Source: Yeosuana aromativorans (GTDB lineage Bacteria > Bacteroidota > Bacteroidia > Flavobacteriales > Flavobacteriaceae). From it: a DNA stretch of 64,000 nucleotides. Numbering within the stretch: the stretch's first letter is position 1; the number at the start of each line of letters is the position of its first letter. Made by a program: the position numbers and the translations under genes. The notes under the pieces are model-generated. The model was not told where the DNA came from. It searched no databases and was given only the letters and a program-made list of their open reading frames with translations. The DNA lies in assembly GCF_014646655.1 (NCBI RefSeq), contig NZ_BMNR01000002.1, positions 275,942 through 339,941 on the forward strand, in the 5' to 3' direction. Below, one piece after another: positions 27,988 to 36,224 of this stretch.

Positions 27988-28020
27988 GTTGTTTAACAAA
28001 CGGATGTAAGTCATCTTTAG

Positions 28021-28028
28021 TATCTTTG
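28021..28028 (+). promoter_or_regulatory. -7 promoter element for the 80-residue gene
   Basis: TATCTTTG matches TAnnTTTG, 30 bp before the TTG start at 28059 and divergent from the PPIase operon promoter. Confidence 0.45.
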
Positions 28029-28058
28029 TTTTTTTTAAAATTTTAAAGCCGATATCTC

Positions 28059-28301
28059 TTGCGTAAATTAAAACTCATTTGGGATTTTCGTGGTCCTGAT
28101 GCCAGCAAAATTGCACAGCACCATGAAATCCATTTAAAACAATTTATTAAACTTGAAAAATCACCGGTCACCATTACTGGTGTTGAACATATAAACGACA
28201 ACCATTCCACAGTGTTTTTGGTAGTTGATGAACAGCATATGATTGCTATACGAGATGCCTTAAAACCGCATAGGGGTGTTGTTTATAAAGATATTGTTTA
28301 G
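28059..28301 (+). CDS. Small conserved protein of unknown function (80 residues)
   Basis: An 80-residue soluble protein with no signal peptide or membrane segment, starting at TTG because no upstream or early ATG exists in frame. It is rich in His: KIAQHHEIHLKQF, GVEHINDNHS and DEQHMIAIRDALKPHRG give at least eight histidines. The predicted alternation of helix and strand suggests a ferredoxin-like or Dabb-type alpha/beta fold. I believe similar small proteins occur in other Flavobacteriaceae but know no function. It is likely real because a decayed second copy, preserving the same reading pattern, is present at 30886-31109. Confidence 0.7.
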   Translation: MRKLKLIWDFRGPDASKIAQHHEIHLKQFIKLEKSPVTITGVEHINDNHSTVFLVVDEQHMIAIRDALKPHRGVVYKDIV

Positions 28302-28303
28302 TC

Positions 28304-28324
28304 TTGCATTGTAGGCAATAGCAA
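28304..28324 (+). terminator. Possible hairpin after the 80-residue gene
   Basis: TTGCATTG (28304-28311) pairs with CAAT and GCAA (28316-28324) around a single bulged A and the loop TAGG. It lies 3 bp after the stop but lacks a T run, so termination is uncertain. Confidence 0.3.
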
Positions 28325-28362
28325 ATTCCCTATTTTTAAATACAATTAAATCATCATAAAAT

Positions 28363-30141
28363 ATGGTAAAAGGTTTTAAAATAACCATGCTCATCATCCT
28401 GTTTTGCATTTCTTGTATCGTGAAAGCAGAAGTTGATGTTGAAATTAGAGTCAATTTAGCTGGATATCTTCCAAACATGCCCAAAAAGGCTCTTATATTG
28501 AGCAAAGAAGCCTTGACAGCTCCCATTCTGCTTTTAAAAAACAAAAGTGGCGACCTATTAAAAACATATGCAGCCATCCCAAGCAAAGATCCTTGGCCGC
28601 CCTTTTCTTATTACTATATGGTTGATTTTACCGATTTAATTGACAAAGGAACGTATTACTTTGAACTTCAAAACACTGCGATTGTAAGCAAACCCTTCAA
28701 TATTGGCTCATATCCTGCCTGGCAAGAGGATGTTATTGGTTTTATACGAACTCAACGCTGTGGATTTAATCCCCACATTAAAGCATATTGTCACCAAAAG
28801 GATGGTTTAAGCTTCTTTGGCATTAGACCAGACTCCACCCAAATCGATGCTACTGGAGGTTGGCATGATGCCGGCGATCAACTAAAATATCTTATCACTG
28901 GGAGCAACACAACAGCAAGAATGCTTATGGCCTATCAAATAAACCCTAAACACTTTAAGGACGAATTTAATGATAGGGGGCTAAAAGGTGCTAATGGGCT
29001 TCCCGATATTTTGGATGAAGCCAAATGGGGTCTTGAATGGATTTTAAAACTGCATCCCAAGCCCAATGAGTTGTACCATCAAGTTGCTGATGATAGGGAT
29101 CACAGAGGTTTTAAGCTCCCAAACGAAGACAATGCAGATTACGGTTGGGGTCCCAACAGTTTTCGACCTGTTTATTTTGCCACGGGCAAGCCCCAAGGAC
29201 TTTCCAAATACAAAAGCCAAGCAATGGGTGTTTCCAATATAGCAGGACGCTCATCTGCAACCCTCGCATTGGGATATGAGATTTTTAGTAACCTAAAAGG
29301 TTACGAAACATTTGCAAAAACCTGCTTAAAAGCGGCCAAGGAACTTTACAAAATGGGACAGGAAAAGGAAGGCTATCAACAAGGGAACAGTTTTGGAGCG
29401 CCTTACCGTTATGAGGAAAACACGTGGGCCGATGATATGGAATGGGCCGCTGCACAATTGTATAAGATTTCAAGAAAAAAGAACCTTCTTAAGGATGCAC
29501 GTAACTATGCCACGATTATTGGAACATGGTCTTGGATGGAACGTGATACAACCAATCACTACGAAATGTATCCTTTTGTTAATATGGGGCATTATGCCCT
29601 ATGGCAAGTGGGAAGTGACCAAGACAAAAAGCAGATGATTGCTTATTACAAGCATAACCTAGACCGTATCCAGAAGAAAGCAGATGAAAACCCATATGGT
29701 GTTGGACAACTGTTTGTGTGGTGTTCAAATAATCTTGCTGCTGCCGTAGCCACGCAATGCATGCTCTTTGAAGCCATGACCGGTTCTAAGGAATATCGGC
29801 CCCTAATGCAAGATCATGTCAATTGGTTATTAGGGCTCAATCCATGGGGTTCGAGTATGATAACTGGTATTCCAGAACATGCCGACACACCAACGGATGT
29901 GCATATGCCATTTTGGAGAATCAATAAAGACACAATTAAGGGGAGTTTGGTAGATGGCCCTATTTGGTCCACCATCCTTAAAAAAATGATTGCCATTGAA
30001 CTCTCGGAACCAGATGAATATTTACAGCTACAACCAGAACATATCAAATATAGGGATGATTGGATGGATTATAGCACGAATGAACCCACCTTGGATGGCT
30101 CTGCGGAATTATTACTTATTTTGACCTATCTTAATGAATAA
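28363..30141 (+). CDS. Secreted glycoside hydrolase family 9 (endoglucanase-like)
   Basis: A 592-residue exported enzyme expected to cleave beta-1,4-glucans or related beta-glucans. A signal peptide covers residues 1 to about 22 (IILFCISCIVKA). An N-terminal Ig-like CelD_N domain (about 25-115; VDVEIRVNLAGYLPNMPKKA) precedes the (alpha/alpha)6 GH9 barrel. Catalytic features are the GGWHDAGDQLKY motif with D169 and D172 and the terminal STNEPTLDGSAE with the proposed acid E574. No T9SS signal or carbohydrate-binding module is present, so it may stay periplasmic. It overlaps the following NodB-type deacetylase by 8 bp. The pair is flanked by an intact gene and its decayed copy. Confidence 0.9.
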   Translation: MVKGFKITMLIILFCISCIVKAEVDVEIRVNLAGYLPNMPKKALILSKEALTAPILLLKNKSGDLLKTYAAIPSKDPWPPFSYYYMVDFTDLIDKGTYYFELQNTAIVSKPFNIGSYPAWQEDVIGFIRTQRCGFNPHIKAYCHQKDGLSFFGIRPDSTQIDATGGWHDAGDQLKYLITGSNTTARMLMAYQINPKHFKDEFNDRGLKGANGLPDILDEAKWGLEWILKLHPKPNELYHQVADDRDHRGFKLPNEDNADYGWGPNSFRPVYFATGKPQGLSKYKSQAMGVSNIAGRSSATLALGYEIFSNLKGYETFAKTCLKAAKELYKMGQEKEGYQQGNSFGAPYRYEENTWADDMEWAAAQLYKISRKKNLLKDARNYATIIGTWSWMERDTTNHYEMYPFVNMGHYALWQVGSDQDKKQMIAYYKHNLDRIQKKADENPYGVGQLFVWCSNNLAAAVATQCMLFEAMTGSKEYRPLMQDHVNWLLGLNPWGSSMITGIPEHADTPTDVHMPFWRINKDTIKGSLVDGPIWSTILKKMIAIELSEPDEYLQLQPEHIKYRDDWMDYSTNEPTLDGSAELLLILTYLNE

Positions 30142-30856
30142 ATATCTCCTCTTTCTGCTTATTCTTCCATTTAATATTATACAAGCCCAAGGTATTGTAG
30201 ATGCACAAGGCGCCTTGGTTCGATCAGACACCCTTAAAAAGACTATTTATCTTTGCTTTAGTGGACACAACACATATGATGGCTTTCCACATGTTCTTCA
30301 TGTATTGAAAAAACAGAACGTTAAGGCTTCGTTTTTTCTAACGGGTGACTTTATTCGTGAACAAACTGCTCTAACAAAACGCATCATAAACGCAGGACAC
30401 TATGTTGGTGCGCATTCCAACAACCATCTTCTATATTGTGATTGGACAAAACGAGATAGCTTGCTTCAATCGCCTAATACCATAAAACAAGATATCTCAA
30501 AAAATATTAGTGCCCTGAAAACCTTTGGTGTAACTCCCCGATATTTTATGCCACCCTACGAGTGGTACAACAAAAAAGTTGTGGCTCTTGCAAAAGAACT
30601 AAACCAAATAACCATTAATTTTTCAACTGGCACACTATCCAATGCTGATTACACCACCCCAGATATGCCCAATTATCGCTCTAGTAAAACCATTTTAAAA
30701 AGTATCTTCAACTATGAAAAAAACCATGGCATGAATGGTTTTCATCTGCTTATCCATCCTGGCACAAGTCCATTACGAAAGGACAAACTATACCTGTGTC
30801 TTAATAGTCTCATCACCAAGCTAAAGAAAAGAGGTTATCAATTTAAACGTTTCTGA
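30134..30856 (+). CDS. Exported polysaccharide deacetylase, NodB (CE4) fold with atypical motif 1
   Basis: A 240-residue protein with a signal peptide (1 to about 18). It has a NodB-type fold: KTIYLCFSGHNTYDGF (36-51), metal-ligand motif AHSNNH with H95 and H99, and a RYFMPPYEW segment (136-144) replacing the usual RPPYG. The canonical TFDDG motif 1 is replaced by CFSGHNTYDG, leaving H45 and D49 as possible substitutes. From memory, related Bacteroidota proteins carry a similar G-H-x-x-x-D-G variant, so this is probably a subfamily trait rather than decay. It starts within the last codons of the GH9 gene, so both are translated from one mRNA, suggesting joint action on an acetylated glucan or chitin-like glycan. 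Confidence 0.83.
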   Translation: MNKYLLFLLILPFNIIQAQGIVDAQGALVRSDTLKKTIYLCFSGHNTYDGFPHVLHVLKKQNVKASFFLTGDFIREQTALTKRIINAGHYVGAHSNNHLLYCDWTKRDSLLQSPNTIKQDISKNISALKTFGVTPRYFMPPYEWYNKKVVALAKELNQITINFSTGTLSNADYTTPDMPNYRSSKTILKSIFNYEKNHGMNGFHLLIHPGTSPLRKDKLYLCLNSLITKLKKRGYQFKRF

Positions 30857-30885
30857 TGGTCGTTGACCTAGAGTGAATCTTTATA

Positions 30886-31109
30886 AAGTTAAAGTGGACA
30901 TTCACAGTAATTTTAGTAATTGGAACAACTGCTAACCTTTTAACACAACACCATAAAATTCATTTAAAAACAATTTATTAAACTTGAAAAATCACCGTCA
31001 CCATCACAATGTCGATAATTTAAACGACAACCTTTACATTGCTTTTTTGGTTGTTGATGAACAGCATATGATTGCCATACGAGATGCTTTAAAAAAACAT
31101 CGGGCTTAA
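30886..31109 (+). pseudogene. Decayed copy of the 80-residue gene at 28059-28301
   Basis: The DNA from the CACCATRAAATYCATTTAAA region to ATGATTGCYATACGAGATGC matches 28120-28260 closely. One frame reads KLK-W-F, then GTTANLLTQHHKIHLK beside GPDASKIAQHHEIHLK of the parent, then a premature stop after an inserted A in an A run. Another frame resumes at DEQHMIAIRDALKKHR and ends at 31107-31109. At least two frameshifts break it. It occupies most of the 316-bp gap between the deacetylase and the DUF1080 gene; nothing else was seen in that gap. Confidence 0.8.
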
Positions 31110-31172
31110 AGTATATACCTATTAGTTTCTTATTGATTTTGCTTACTTTTATCCTCAACTAATAATCTTTAC

Positions 31173-31847
31173 ATGAATTTCCCTTTGAAAATGATGGTCT
31201 GTATTTTTTTAATACTTCCTCAGTTGATTGAAGCCCAATCAACTATTAACCTTTTTAACAAGAAAAATTTAGATGGCTGGTATGCTTACCAAGTAGAATC
31301 CGGTAAACACAAGCATGCTTCTGATCTTTTTAATGTTGAACATCATATAATTAGACTTTACGGCAAGAATGCAGGTTATTTAATGTCTGAGCAATCATTC
31401 AGTAATTTTAAATTGACCGTAACATTTAGATGGAATATTGACCCTTCAGTTATTAGAAAAAGTGATAAAAAAAATAGCGGTGTGATGTATTTGGTTCCGT
31501 TTGAAGCACCAGATATGTTATGGCCCAAAGGCATACAGTTCCAAATTAAGGAAGGTGCAACCGGAGATTTTATTTTGCTTCAAGATACTACCTTAAAAAT
31601 CAACGGGACCAGGACTGAGCCTGGCAGAAGTGTTGTTTCCAAACGTTTTGAAGATGCAAGCAAACCCATTGGAAAATGGAACACTATGGTCGTTACGGTT
31701 AGCAATGGAATTGTTACGCAAGAGTTAAATGGCAAATTGGTTAACAAAGGAGTTGAACCTTCAATTACTGAAGGTAGAATTTTATTGCAGTATGAAGGGT
31801 ATCCAATTGACTTTAAAAAAGTCGTTGTAAGACGACTAAAACCCTAA
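31173..31847 (+). CDS. Secreted DUF1080 (3-keto-disaccharide hydrolase-type) protein
   Basis: A 224-residue exported protein with a signal peptide (MMVCIFLILPQLIEAQ end) and a single concanavalin-like DUF1080 domain. Recognisable features are the opening NLFNKKNLDGWYAY (family D-x-W), FSNFKLTVTFRWN, the KNSGVMYLVPFE loop (family N-S-G-[VI]), WPKGIQFQIKEG and IGKWNTMVVTV before LNGKLVNKG. DUF1080 proteins include enzymes acting on 3-keto-glycosides, while others only bind glycans; which applies is unclear. It follows the GH9/deacetylase module and probably belongs to the same carbohydrate theme, though it has a separate upstream region. Confidence 0.85.
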   Translation: MNFPLKMMVCIFLILPQLIEAQSTINLFNKKNLDGWYAYQVESGKHKHASDLFNVEHHIIRLYGKNAGYLMSEQSFSNFKLTVTFRWNIDPSVIRKSDKKNSGVMYLVPFEAPDMLWPKGIQFQIKEGATGDFILLQDTTLKINGTRTEPGRSVVSKRFEDASKPIGKWNTMVVTVSNGIVTQELNGKLVNKGVEPSITEGRILLQYEGYPIDFKKVVVRRLKP

Positions 31848-31902
31848 AGGAACTTGTTGAATTTTTATTTCGTAAAAAAATATAAACCTTTGCTTAACAA
31901 AA

Positions 31903-32772
31903 ATGAGTAACGAACAAACTGCCATACGAACCACTTATTTCAGCATCATAGGAAATACCTGTTTGGCAATTATTAAAGGTATGGCGGGTTTCTTTGGTAA
32001 TTCTTATGCCCTCATTGCAGATGCCATTGAATCAACTACCGATATTTTTGCATCACTCATAGTTTTATTGGGATTTAAATATGCCAAACGGCCGGCTGAT
32101 GAAAACCATCCTTACGGTCACGGTAGAATTGAGCCCTTGATAACATTTTTGGTTGTTGCGTTTCTTGTCACTTCTGCTACAATTATTGCTTATGAAAGCA
32201 TTTTAAACATTCAAACACCACACAAAACACCAAAACCTTGGACATTACTTGTTTTAGGCTGTATCATTTTGTGGAAAGAAATTTCGTTTCGTATTGTAAT
32301 CAAAAAAAGCAAGGAAACCAATAGCTCCTCACTTAAAGCCGATGCTTGGCATCATAGAAGTGATGCTATTACGTCTGTCATGGCATTTATTGGAATTTCA
32401 ATAGCAATAGCATTTGGAAAAGGCTATGAAAACGCTGATGATTGGGCGGCCTTGTTTGCCTCAGGATTTATTTTGTACAACAGCTATTTGATTTTTAGAC
32501 CTGCTTTGGGTGAGATTATGGATGAGCACTTATATGATGATCTTTTAGAAGATATTCGCAAAGAATCTATTGAAGTTAATGGCATATTAGGGACTGAAAA
32601 ATGCTTTATCCGAAAGGCAGGAATGAAATATCACGTAGACTTACACGCCATTGTTGATGGTGAAATTCCAGTAAAAGAAGGACACGAGATTGCCCATAGG
32701 TTAAAAGACCATTTGAGATCTGAAATATCCAATTTAGGACATGTTCTGATTCATATTGAACCAAATGAATAA
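31903..32772 (+). CDS. Cation diffusion facilitator family transporter
   Basis: An inner-membrane metal/proton antiporter of the CDF family (Zn, Co, Fe or Mn efflux) with 289 residues and about six transmembrane helices. The transport-site motifs are ALIADAIESTTDIFASLI in helix 2 and DAWHHRSDAITSVM in helix 5, with the characteristic HPYGHGRIE loop between helices 2 and 3. The C-terminal cytoplasmic domain (about 205-289) carries the ferredoxin-like fold with MKYHVDLHAIVDGEIPVKEGHEIAH. The HxxxD form in helix 5 leans to zinc, but specificity is inferred. It is convergent with guaB. Confidence 0.93.
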   Translation: MSNEQTAIRTTYFSIIGNTCLAIIKGMAGFFGNSYALIADAIESTTDIFASLIVLLGFKYAKRPADENHPYGHGRIEPLITFLVVAFLVTSATIIAYESILNIQTPHKTPKPWTLLVLGCIILWKEISFRIVIKKSKETNSSSLKADAWHHRSDAITSVMAFIGISIAIAFGKGYENADDWAALFASGFILYNSYLIFRPALGEIMDEHLYDDLLEDIRKESIEVNGILGTEKCFIRKAGMKYHVDLHAIVDGEIPVKEGHEIAHRLKDHLRSEISNLGHVLIHIEPNE

Positions 32773-32834
32773 AATCAGTTGTAGTAAAAACAACTTTATA
32801 ACAAAATGGTTTTTATCACTTCAGAATACCAAAA

Positions 32835-34307
32835 CTATCTAGAATAATTAGGAGACTCATTGGTAATGGTCACATCATGCGGATGGCTTTCATTAATTCC
32901 GCTAGCGGTTATTTTTATAAAGCGTCCGTTTTCCTTTAAGGTTGCAATGTCTTTGGCGCCACAATAACCCATACCGGCACGAAGCCCACCAATAAACTGA
33001 TGAATGCTTTCGTATAAATCACCTTTATACGGTACACGTCCTACAATTCCCTCTGGAACCAATTTTTTAATATCATCTTCTACATCCTGAAAATAACGAT
33101 CTTTACTGCCTTGTTTCATAGCTTCCACAGAACCCATACCACGATAGGATTTAAATTTTCGACCTTCATAAATAATGGTTTCTCCCGGTGATTCTTTGGT
33201 TCCTGCCAATAATGATCCTAACATAACACTATCGGCTCCGGCAGCTATAGCTTTAGGAATATCGCCCGTGTAACGAATACCTCCATCGGCAATTACAGGA
33301 ACACCCGTACCTTTAATAGCTGCAGCAACTTCCAATACAGCTGAAAACTGAGGAAATCCAACACCTGCAATAACACGTGTAGTACAGATAGAGCCTGGAC
33401 CAATACCCACTTTTACAGCATCGGCTCCAGCTTCAACTAAATATTTGGCCGCATCAGCAGTGGCTATGTTCCCTACAATAACTTCAAGTTGCGGAAATTT
33501 TGATTTGATTTCTTTTAAAACCGATACTACACCCTTGGTATGACCATGAGCTGTATCAATAACCACAGCATCAACACCTGCATGTACCAATGCTTCAGCA
33601 CGTTCTACTGCATCAGCTGTAACACCAATAGCCGCCGCCACACGTAACCGACCATATTCATCTTTGTTGGCATTAGGCTTTTGACTTAGTTTTGTAATAT
33701 CCCTAAATGTTATCAAGCCCGATAGTTTGTAATTATCATCAACAATGAGCAGTTTTTCAATTTTATGCTGTTGGAGAATAATCTCGGCATCTTTTAAAGA
33801 CGTCCCTACGGCGGCTGTTACCAAGTTTTTGCTTGTCATTACCTCAACAATAGGGCGTTTCTTATCATGTTCAAAACGTAAATCACGGTTGGTAACAATT
33901 CCCTTTAATGTTCCATCTTCATCAATAATCGGAATTCCACCAATACTGTGCTCTGCCATATTTTGCTTTGCATCTTTAACAGTAGCTGTTAATGGTAAGG
34001 TAACAGGGTCGATGATCATACCGCTTTCAGCCCGTTTTACTTTTCTAACTTTTAAAGCCTGAGCTTCAATAGTCATGTTTTTGTGCAGCACACCAATACC
34101 ACCCTCTTGTGCCATGGCAATAGCCATTTTGCTTTCGGTAACCGTATCCATAGCAGCCGAAATAATCGGTACATTAATGGTAATGTTTCTTGTAAATTTT
34201 GTTTGGATATTGACTTCGCGCGGAAGAACTTCTGAAAATGCTGGGACTAATAGTACGTCATCGTAGGTTAATCCTTCTCCTAAGATTTTATTTTGATGTG
34301 CGGTCAT
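32835..34307 (-). CDS. guaB: Inosine-5'-monophosphate dehydrogenase
   Basis: NAD-dependent oxidation of IMP to XMP, the committed step to GMP, in the cytosol. The 490 residues comprise the catalytic TIM barrel interrupted by a CBS pair (about 95-210). The active-site loop is [17 protein letters not shown] with nucleophile C308, followed by [28 protein letters not shown] and the mobile-flap [11 protein letters not shown]. Its promoter and a palindromic leader lie immediately upstream (34311-34340). Together with purA it covers both branches from IMP. Confidence 0.97.
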   Translation of the reverse strand: MTAHQNKILGEGLTYDDVLLVPAFSEVLPREVNIQTKFTRNITINVPIISAAMDTVTESKMAIAMAQEGGIGVLHKNMTIEAQALKVRKVKRAESGMIIDPVTLPLTATVKDAKQNMAEHSIGGIPIIDEDGTLKGIVTNRDLRFEHDKKRPIVEVMTSKNLVTAAVGTSLKDAEIILQQHKIEKLLIVDDNYKLSGLITFRDITKLSQKPNANKDEYGRLRVAAAIGVTADAVERAEALVHAGVDAVVIDTAHGHTKGVVSVLKEIKSKFPQLEVIVGNIATADAAKYLVEAGADAVKVGIGPGSICTTRVIAGVGFPQFSAVLEVAAAIKGTGVPVIADGGIRYTGDIPKAIAAGADSVMLGSLLAGTKESPGETIIYEGRKFKSYRGMGSVEAMKQGSKDRYFQDVEDDIKKLVPEGIVGRVPYKGDLYESIHQFIGGLRAGMGYCGAKDIATLKENGRFIKITASGINESHPHDVTITNESPNYSR

Positions 34308-34310
34308 GAT

Positions 34311-34329
34311 GCAATTACGTTATAATTGC
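34311..34329. promoter_or_regulatory. Inverted repeat in the guaB leader
   Basis: GCAATTA (34311-34317) and TAATTGC (34323-34329) form a 7-5-7 inverted repeat ending 3 bp before the guaB start codon. It covers almost the whole short leader predicted from the -7 element at 34333-34340, so it could be an operator or a 5' mRNA hairpin. Confidence 0.45.
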
Positions 34330-34332
34330 GTG

Positions 34333-34340
34333 CAAAAATA
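34333..34340 (-). promoter_or_regulatory. -7 promoter element for guaB
   Basis: On the minus strand TATTTTTG matches TAnnTTTG, 25 bp before the ATG. Confidence 0.5.
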
Positions 34341-34374
34341 CGCATTTTTTTCATTTGGATTAAAATGAAACCTG

Positions 34375-35094
34375 TTAATCTTTATATAAGACTTTACAAT
34401 AATCCCTAAGTGGCCCTGTAGCATAATTATAGCGGTCTTTTGGATTGGATATATCACCTTTGAAACGAATTGCTTTTGGAACTGCCAAACCATACAAAAA
34501 CTTACCTTTTGCCATGTGCTCAATGGTTTTTAAACTTTTCGAATCAATCGTTTTGTACAAACTATCCAACCATATATATTGTTCCTTATAAGACATTTTT
34601 TGGTCCCATTGAATTGCAGAATCCCCTTTTAATACGTTTTTTGAGTTAAATAGCTCCTTCAATTCCTTAAATGCATTGTTAAAAACCGCTTGACTACCTT
34701 CATTGGCATACACAACAATTTTTTTATGAATGAATAATGCACAGGGAAAGGTTTCGAGCAAACGCATTTTTTTGGAAATAAAATGGGCCATTTCTATCCA
34801 AACAATTTCATGTCCTCGGCTATTTAATGTATCATATAACCACTCATAAAAATCTCTTCGCTCTTGTATTCTTCTGTATTCTTTAGGCAGATTATTAAGC
34901 AGGTTGTATATGTTGGCCTGTTGCCAAATCGCAGTATTATGGGTTCTATCTGTTTTAAGCCAATCAGATGGTGTTAGTATTTTGTGGTGTGTCGTGTTTT
35001 GATAAGCTTTTAAACTTTTCCATTCCTTAGCAGAAATGTTATTGGACAAACTAAAAAGAAATATAAAGGATATCCATTTCACCATTAGCTGCAA
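34375..35094 (-). CDS. Exported protein of unknown function
   Basis: A 239-residue protein with an N-terminal signal peptide (FIFLFSLSNNISA, then KEW). The mature region starts KEWKSLKAYQNTTHHKILTPSDWLKTDR and contains RRDFYEWLYDTLNSRGHEIVWIEMAHFIS, YANEGSQAVFNNAF, then HMAKGKFLYGLAVPKAIRFKG. I recall similar sequences in Flavobacteria sometimes carrying an unsupported 'insecticidal toxin complex' label; nothing here supports a toxin function. No catalytic motif was recognised. An in-frame Met at codon 4 is an alternative start. The next gene upstream on this strand ends 16 bp before this start. Confidence 0.65.
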   Translation of the reverse strand: MQLMVKWISFIFLFSLSNNISAKEWKSLKAYQNTTHHKILTPSDWLKTDRTHNTAIWQQANIYNLLNNLPKEYRRIQERRDFYEWLYDTLNSRGHEIVWIEMAHFISKKMRLLETFPCALFIHKKIVVYANEGSQAVFNNAFKELKELFNSKNVLKGDSAIQWDQKMSYKEQYIWLDSLYKTIDSKSLKTIEHMAKGKFLYGLAVPKAIRFKGDISNPKDRYNYATGPLRDYCKVLYKD

Positions 35095-35110
35095 TTACAA
35101 TGTATTACTT

Positions 35111-35605
35111 TCAAATATATTGTTCTTTAAGCAATTGTTTTAAGATAATAATTACCGAAAGGGTAAATGACACTGTCATCAACAGTCCTGAAAACATGAC
35201 GATGTATTTCATCCAAAGAAAACCTTTCCAGAGTAAGTATAAGCCTCCAAAGGTTAGAAATACTGAAAGCAATGGTTCAACCATTAAAAACAATTTGACT
35301 TTTTTAGGGAGTTGTGTGATGGACACCAAAAGACCCAACAAAAAGAAAATAACGGACATGGACAAGATATGATTATGAACCAGTGTCAACATTTCATTGT
35401 CACTTTTTTTAAAGCGCATAACTTCGGCATTTTCATCTTGTTCATTGCCCAAATATTGTTCTTCAATACCATGTGGATTTGCTGAAGATGTTTTCTCCAC
35501 AAATAATAAGCCAGTATAAAAACCAATACTTAACACTATTATAAAAGCACCGATCAGTAGCTTAAGTTCTTTTGGCAATGTATATATGAGACCATTGAGT
35601 TGCAT
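35111..35605 (-). CDS. Four-helix membrane protein coupled to an FMN-binding protein
   Basis: A 164-residue inner-membrane protein with about four hydrophobic helices: LKLLIGAFIIVLSIGFYTGLL; the segment with LVHNHILSMSVIFFLLGLL; LFLMVEPLLSVFLTFGGLY; and MFSGLLMTVSFTLSVIII. A loop of about 45 polar residues (EKTSSANPHGIEEQY on) lies between helices 1 and 2. The HNH at the start of helix 2 could ligate heme or metal, but this is inference. The start ATG directly follows the stop of the FMN-binding gene (TAA-ATG), so the two are translationally coupled and probably work as a redox pair. I recognise no named family. Confidence 0.7.
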   Translation of the reverse strand: MQLNGLIYTLPKELKLLIGAFIIVLSIGFYTGLLFVEKTSSANPHGIEEQYLGNEQDENAEVMRFKKSDNEMLTLVHNHILSMSVIFFLLGLLVSITQLPKKVKLFLMVEPLLSVFLTFGGLYLLWKGFLWMKYIVMFSGLLMTVSFTLSVIIILKQLLKEQYI

Positions 35606-36133
35606 TTATAAGAGCTGTTTTGAATGTAGTATTTTAAGTGACTTCAATAAATTATTGATAGCTTCAGTAAAGGATTTAACAGAAATGGTTGCTCCAGATA
35701 TTACCACAACATTATCACCATACCGCAAATCATCATCTTTGGTCTTACCTATAAATTGTTTGAGCCAACGTTTACTGCCTATTTCACCCCCATAGTCTTC
35801 TCGGTATACCAAAACTTTAGTCTTAATGATTACAAGTTTGGGGTCCAACAACACCAAATAGTCAAAATTATCGGTCTTACTAGGCGCTTTGGACACATAG
35901 GCATATCCTAACAAGCTGTTTTCTTTTTCAATTTTAAAAAAATGATCGCTTCCAAAGCTAGAAGGTAATGTTGCAGTTACTTCTACTGGAAAGTTTACTT
36001 CGGTAAATTCAAATTTTTCTATATGGAATGTTTCTGTAATTTCAGCATCCACTTTCTTTTGAATAGTTTTTGGAAGGCTAAAAGAAAGTAATGTTAATGA
36101 TAAAATCAGAAAAAATAAATTTTTTAAACCCAT
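35606..36133 (-). CDS. FMN-binding domain protein (RnfG/NqrC type), exported
   Basis: A 175-residue protein with a signal peptide or anchor at 3-20 (NLFFLILSLTLLSFSL). Its C-terminal FMN-binding domain contains LGYAYVSKAPSKTDNFDYLV, GGEIGSKRWLKQFIGK and the flavinylation motif SGATIS (about 149-154), where FMN is attached by a phosphoester bond to the Thr through ApbE. This suggests an extracytoplasmic electron carrier. No apbE gene is in the window. Two copies of a TGTAAT-N3-ATTACA palindrome lie in its upstream region (36163-36177 and 36225-36241). Such proteins are often iron-regulated; here that is inference. Confidence 0.85.
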   Translation of the reverse strand: MGLKNLFFLILSLTLLSFSLPKTIQKKVDAEITETFHIEKFEFTEVNFPVEVTATLPSSFGSDHFFKIEKENSLLGYAYVSKAPSKTDNFDYLVLLDPKLVIIKTKVLVYREDYGGEIGSKRWLKQFIGKTKDDDLRYGDNVVVISGATISVKSFTEAINNLLKSLKILHSKQLL

Positions 36134-36162
36134 TGAGTAAAAGTAAATTTTTAATTTTAAAA

Positions 36163-36177
36163 TGTAATATCATTACA
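36163..36177. promoter_or_regulatory. Palindromic operator candidate 1 upstream of the FMN-binding gene
   Basis: TGTAATATCATTACA is a 6-3-6 inverted repeat located 30 bp upstream of the FMN-binding gene start. It shares both half-sites with the copy at 36225-36241. Confidence 0.6.
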
Positions 36178-36224
36178 ACCATTTTTTACTACATTCAATC
36201 TTAGCTTTTTTTAAATAGTTGAGA

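Noticed and set aside
30873-30905. GTGAAT/ATTCAC inverted repeat downstream of the deacetylase
   Set aside because: A 6-bp stem with a 21-nt loop is expected by chance, and the region overlaps the decayed gene copy.
32777-32795. Hairpin AGTTGT/ACAACT after the CDF transporter gene
   Set aside because: A 6-bp AT-leaning stem with a weak T run is not convincing as a terminator.
34375-35094. Possible 'insecticidal toxin complex' protein
   Set aside because: The label is remembered from unsupported annotation of similar proteins; no toxin-related motif is visible, so it is left as unknown.
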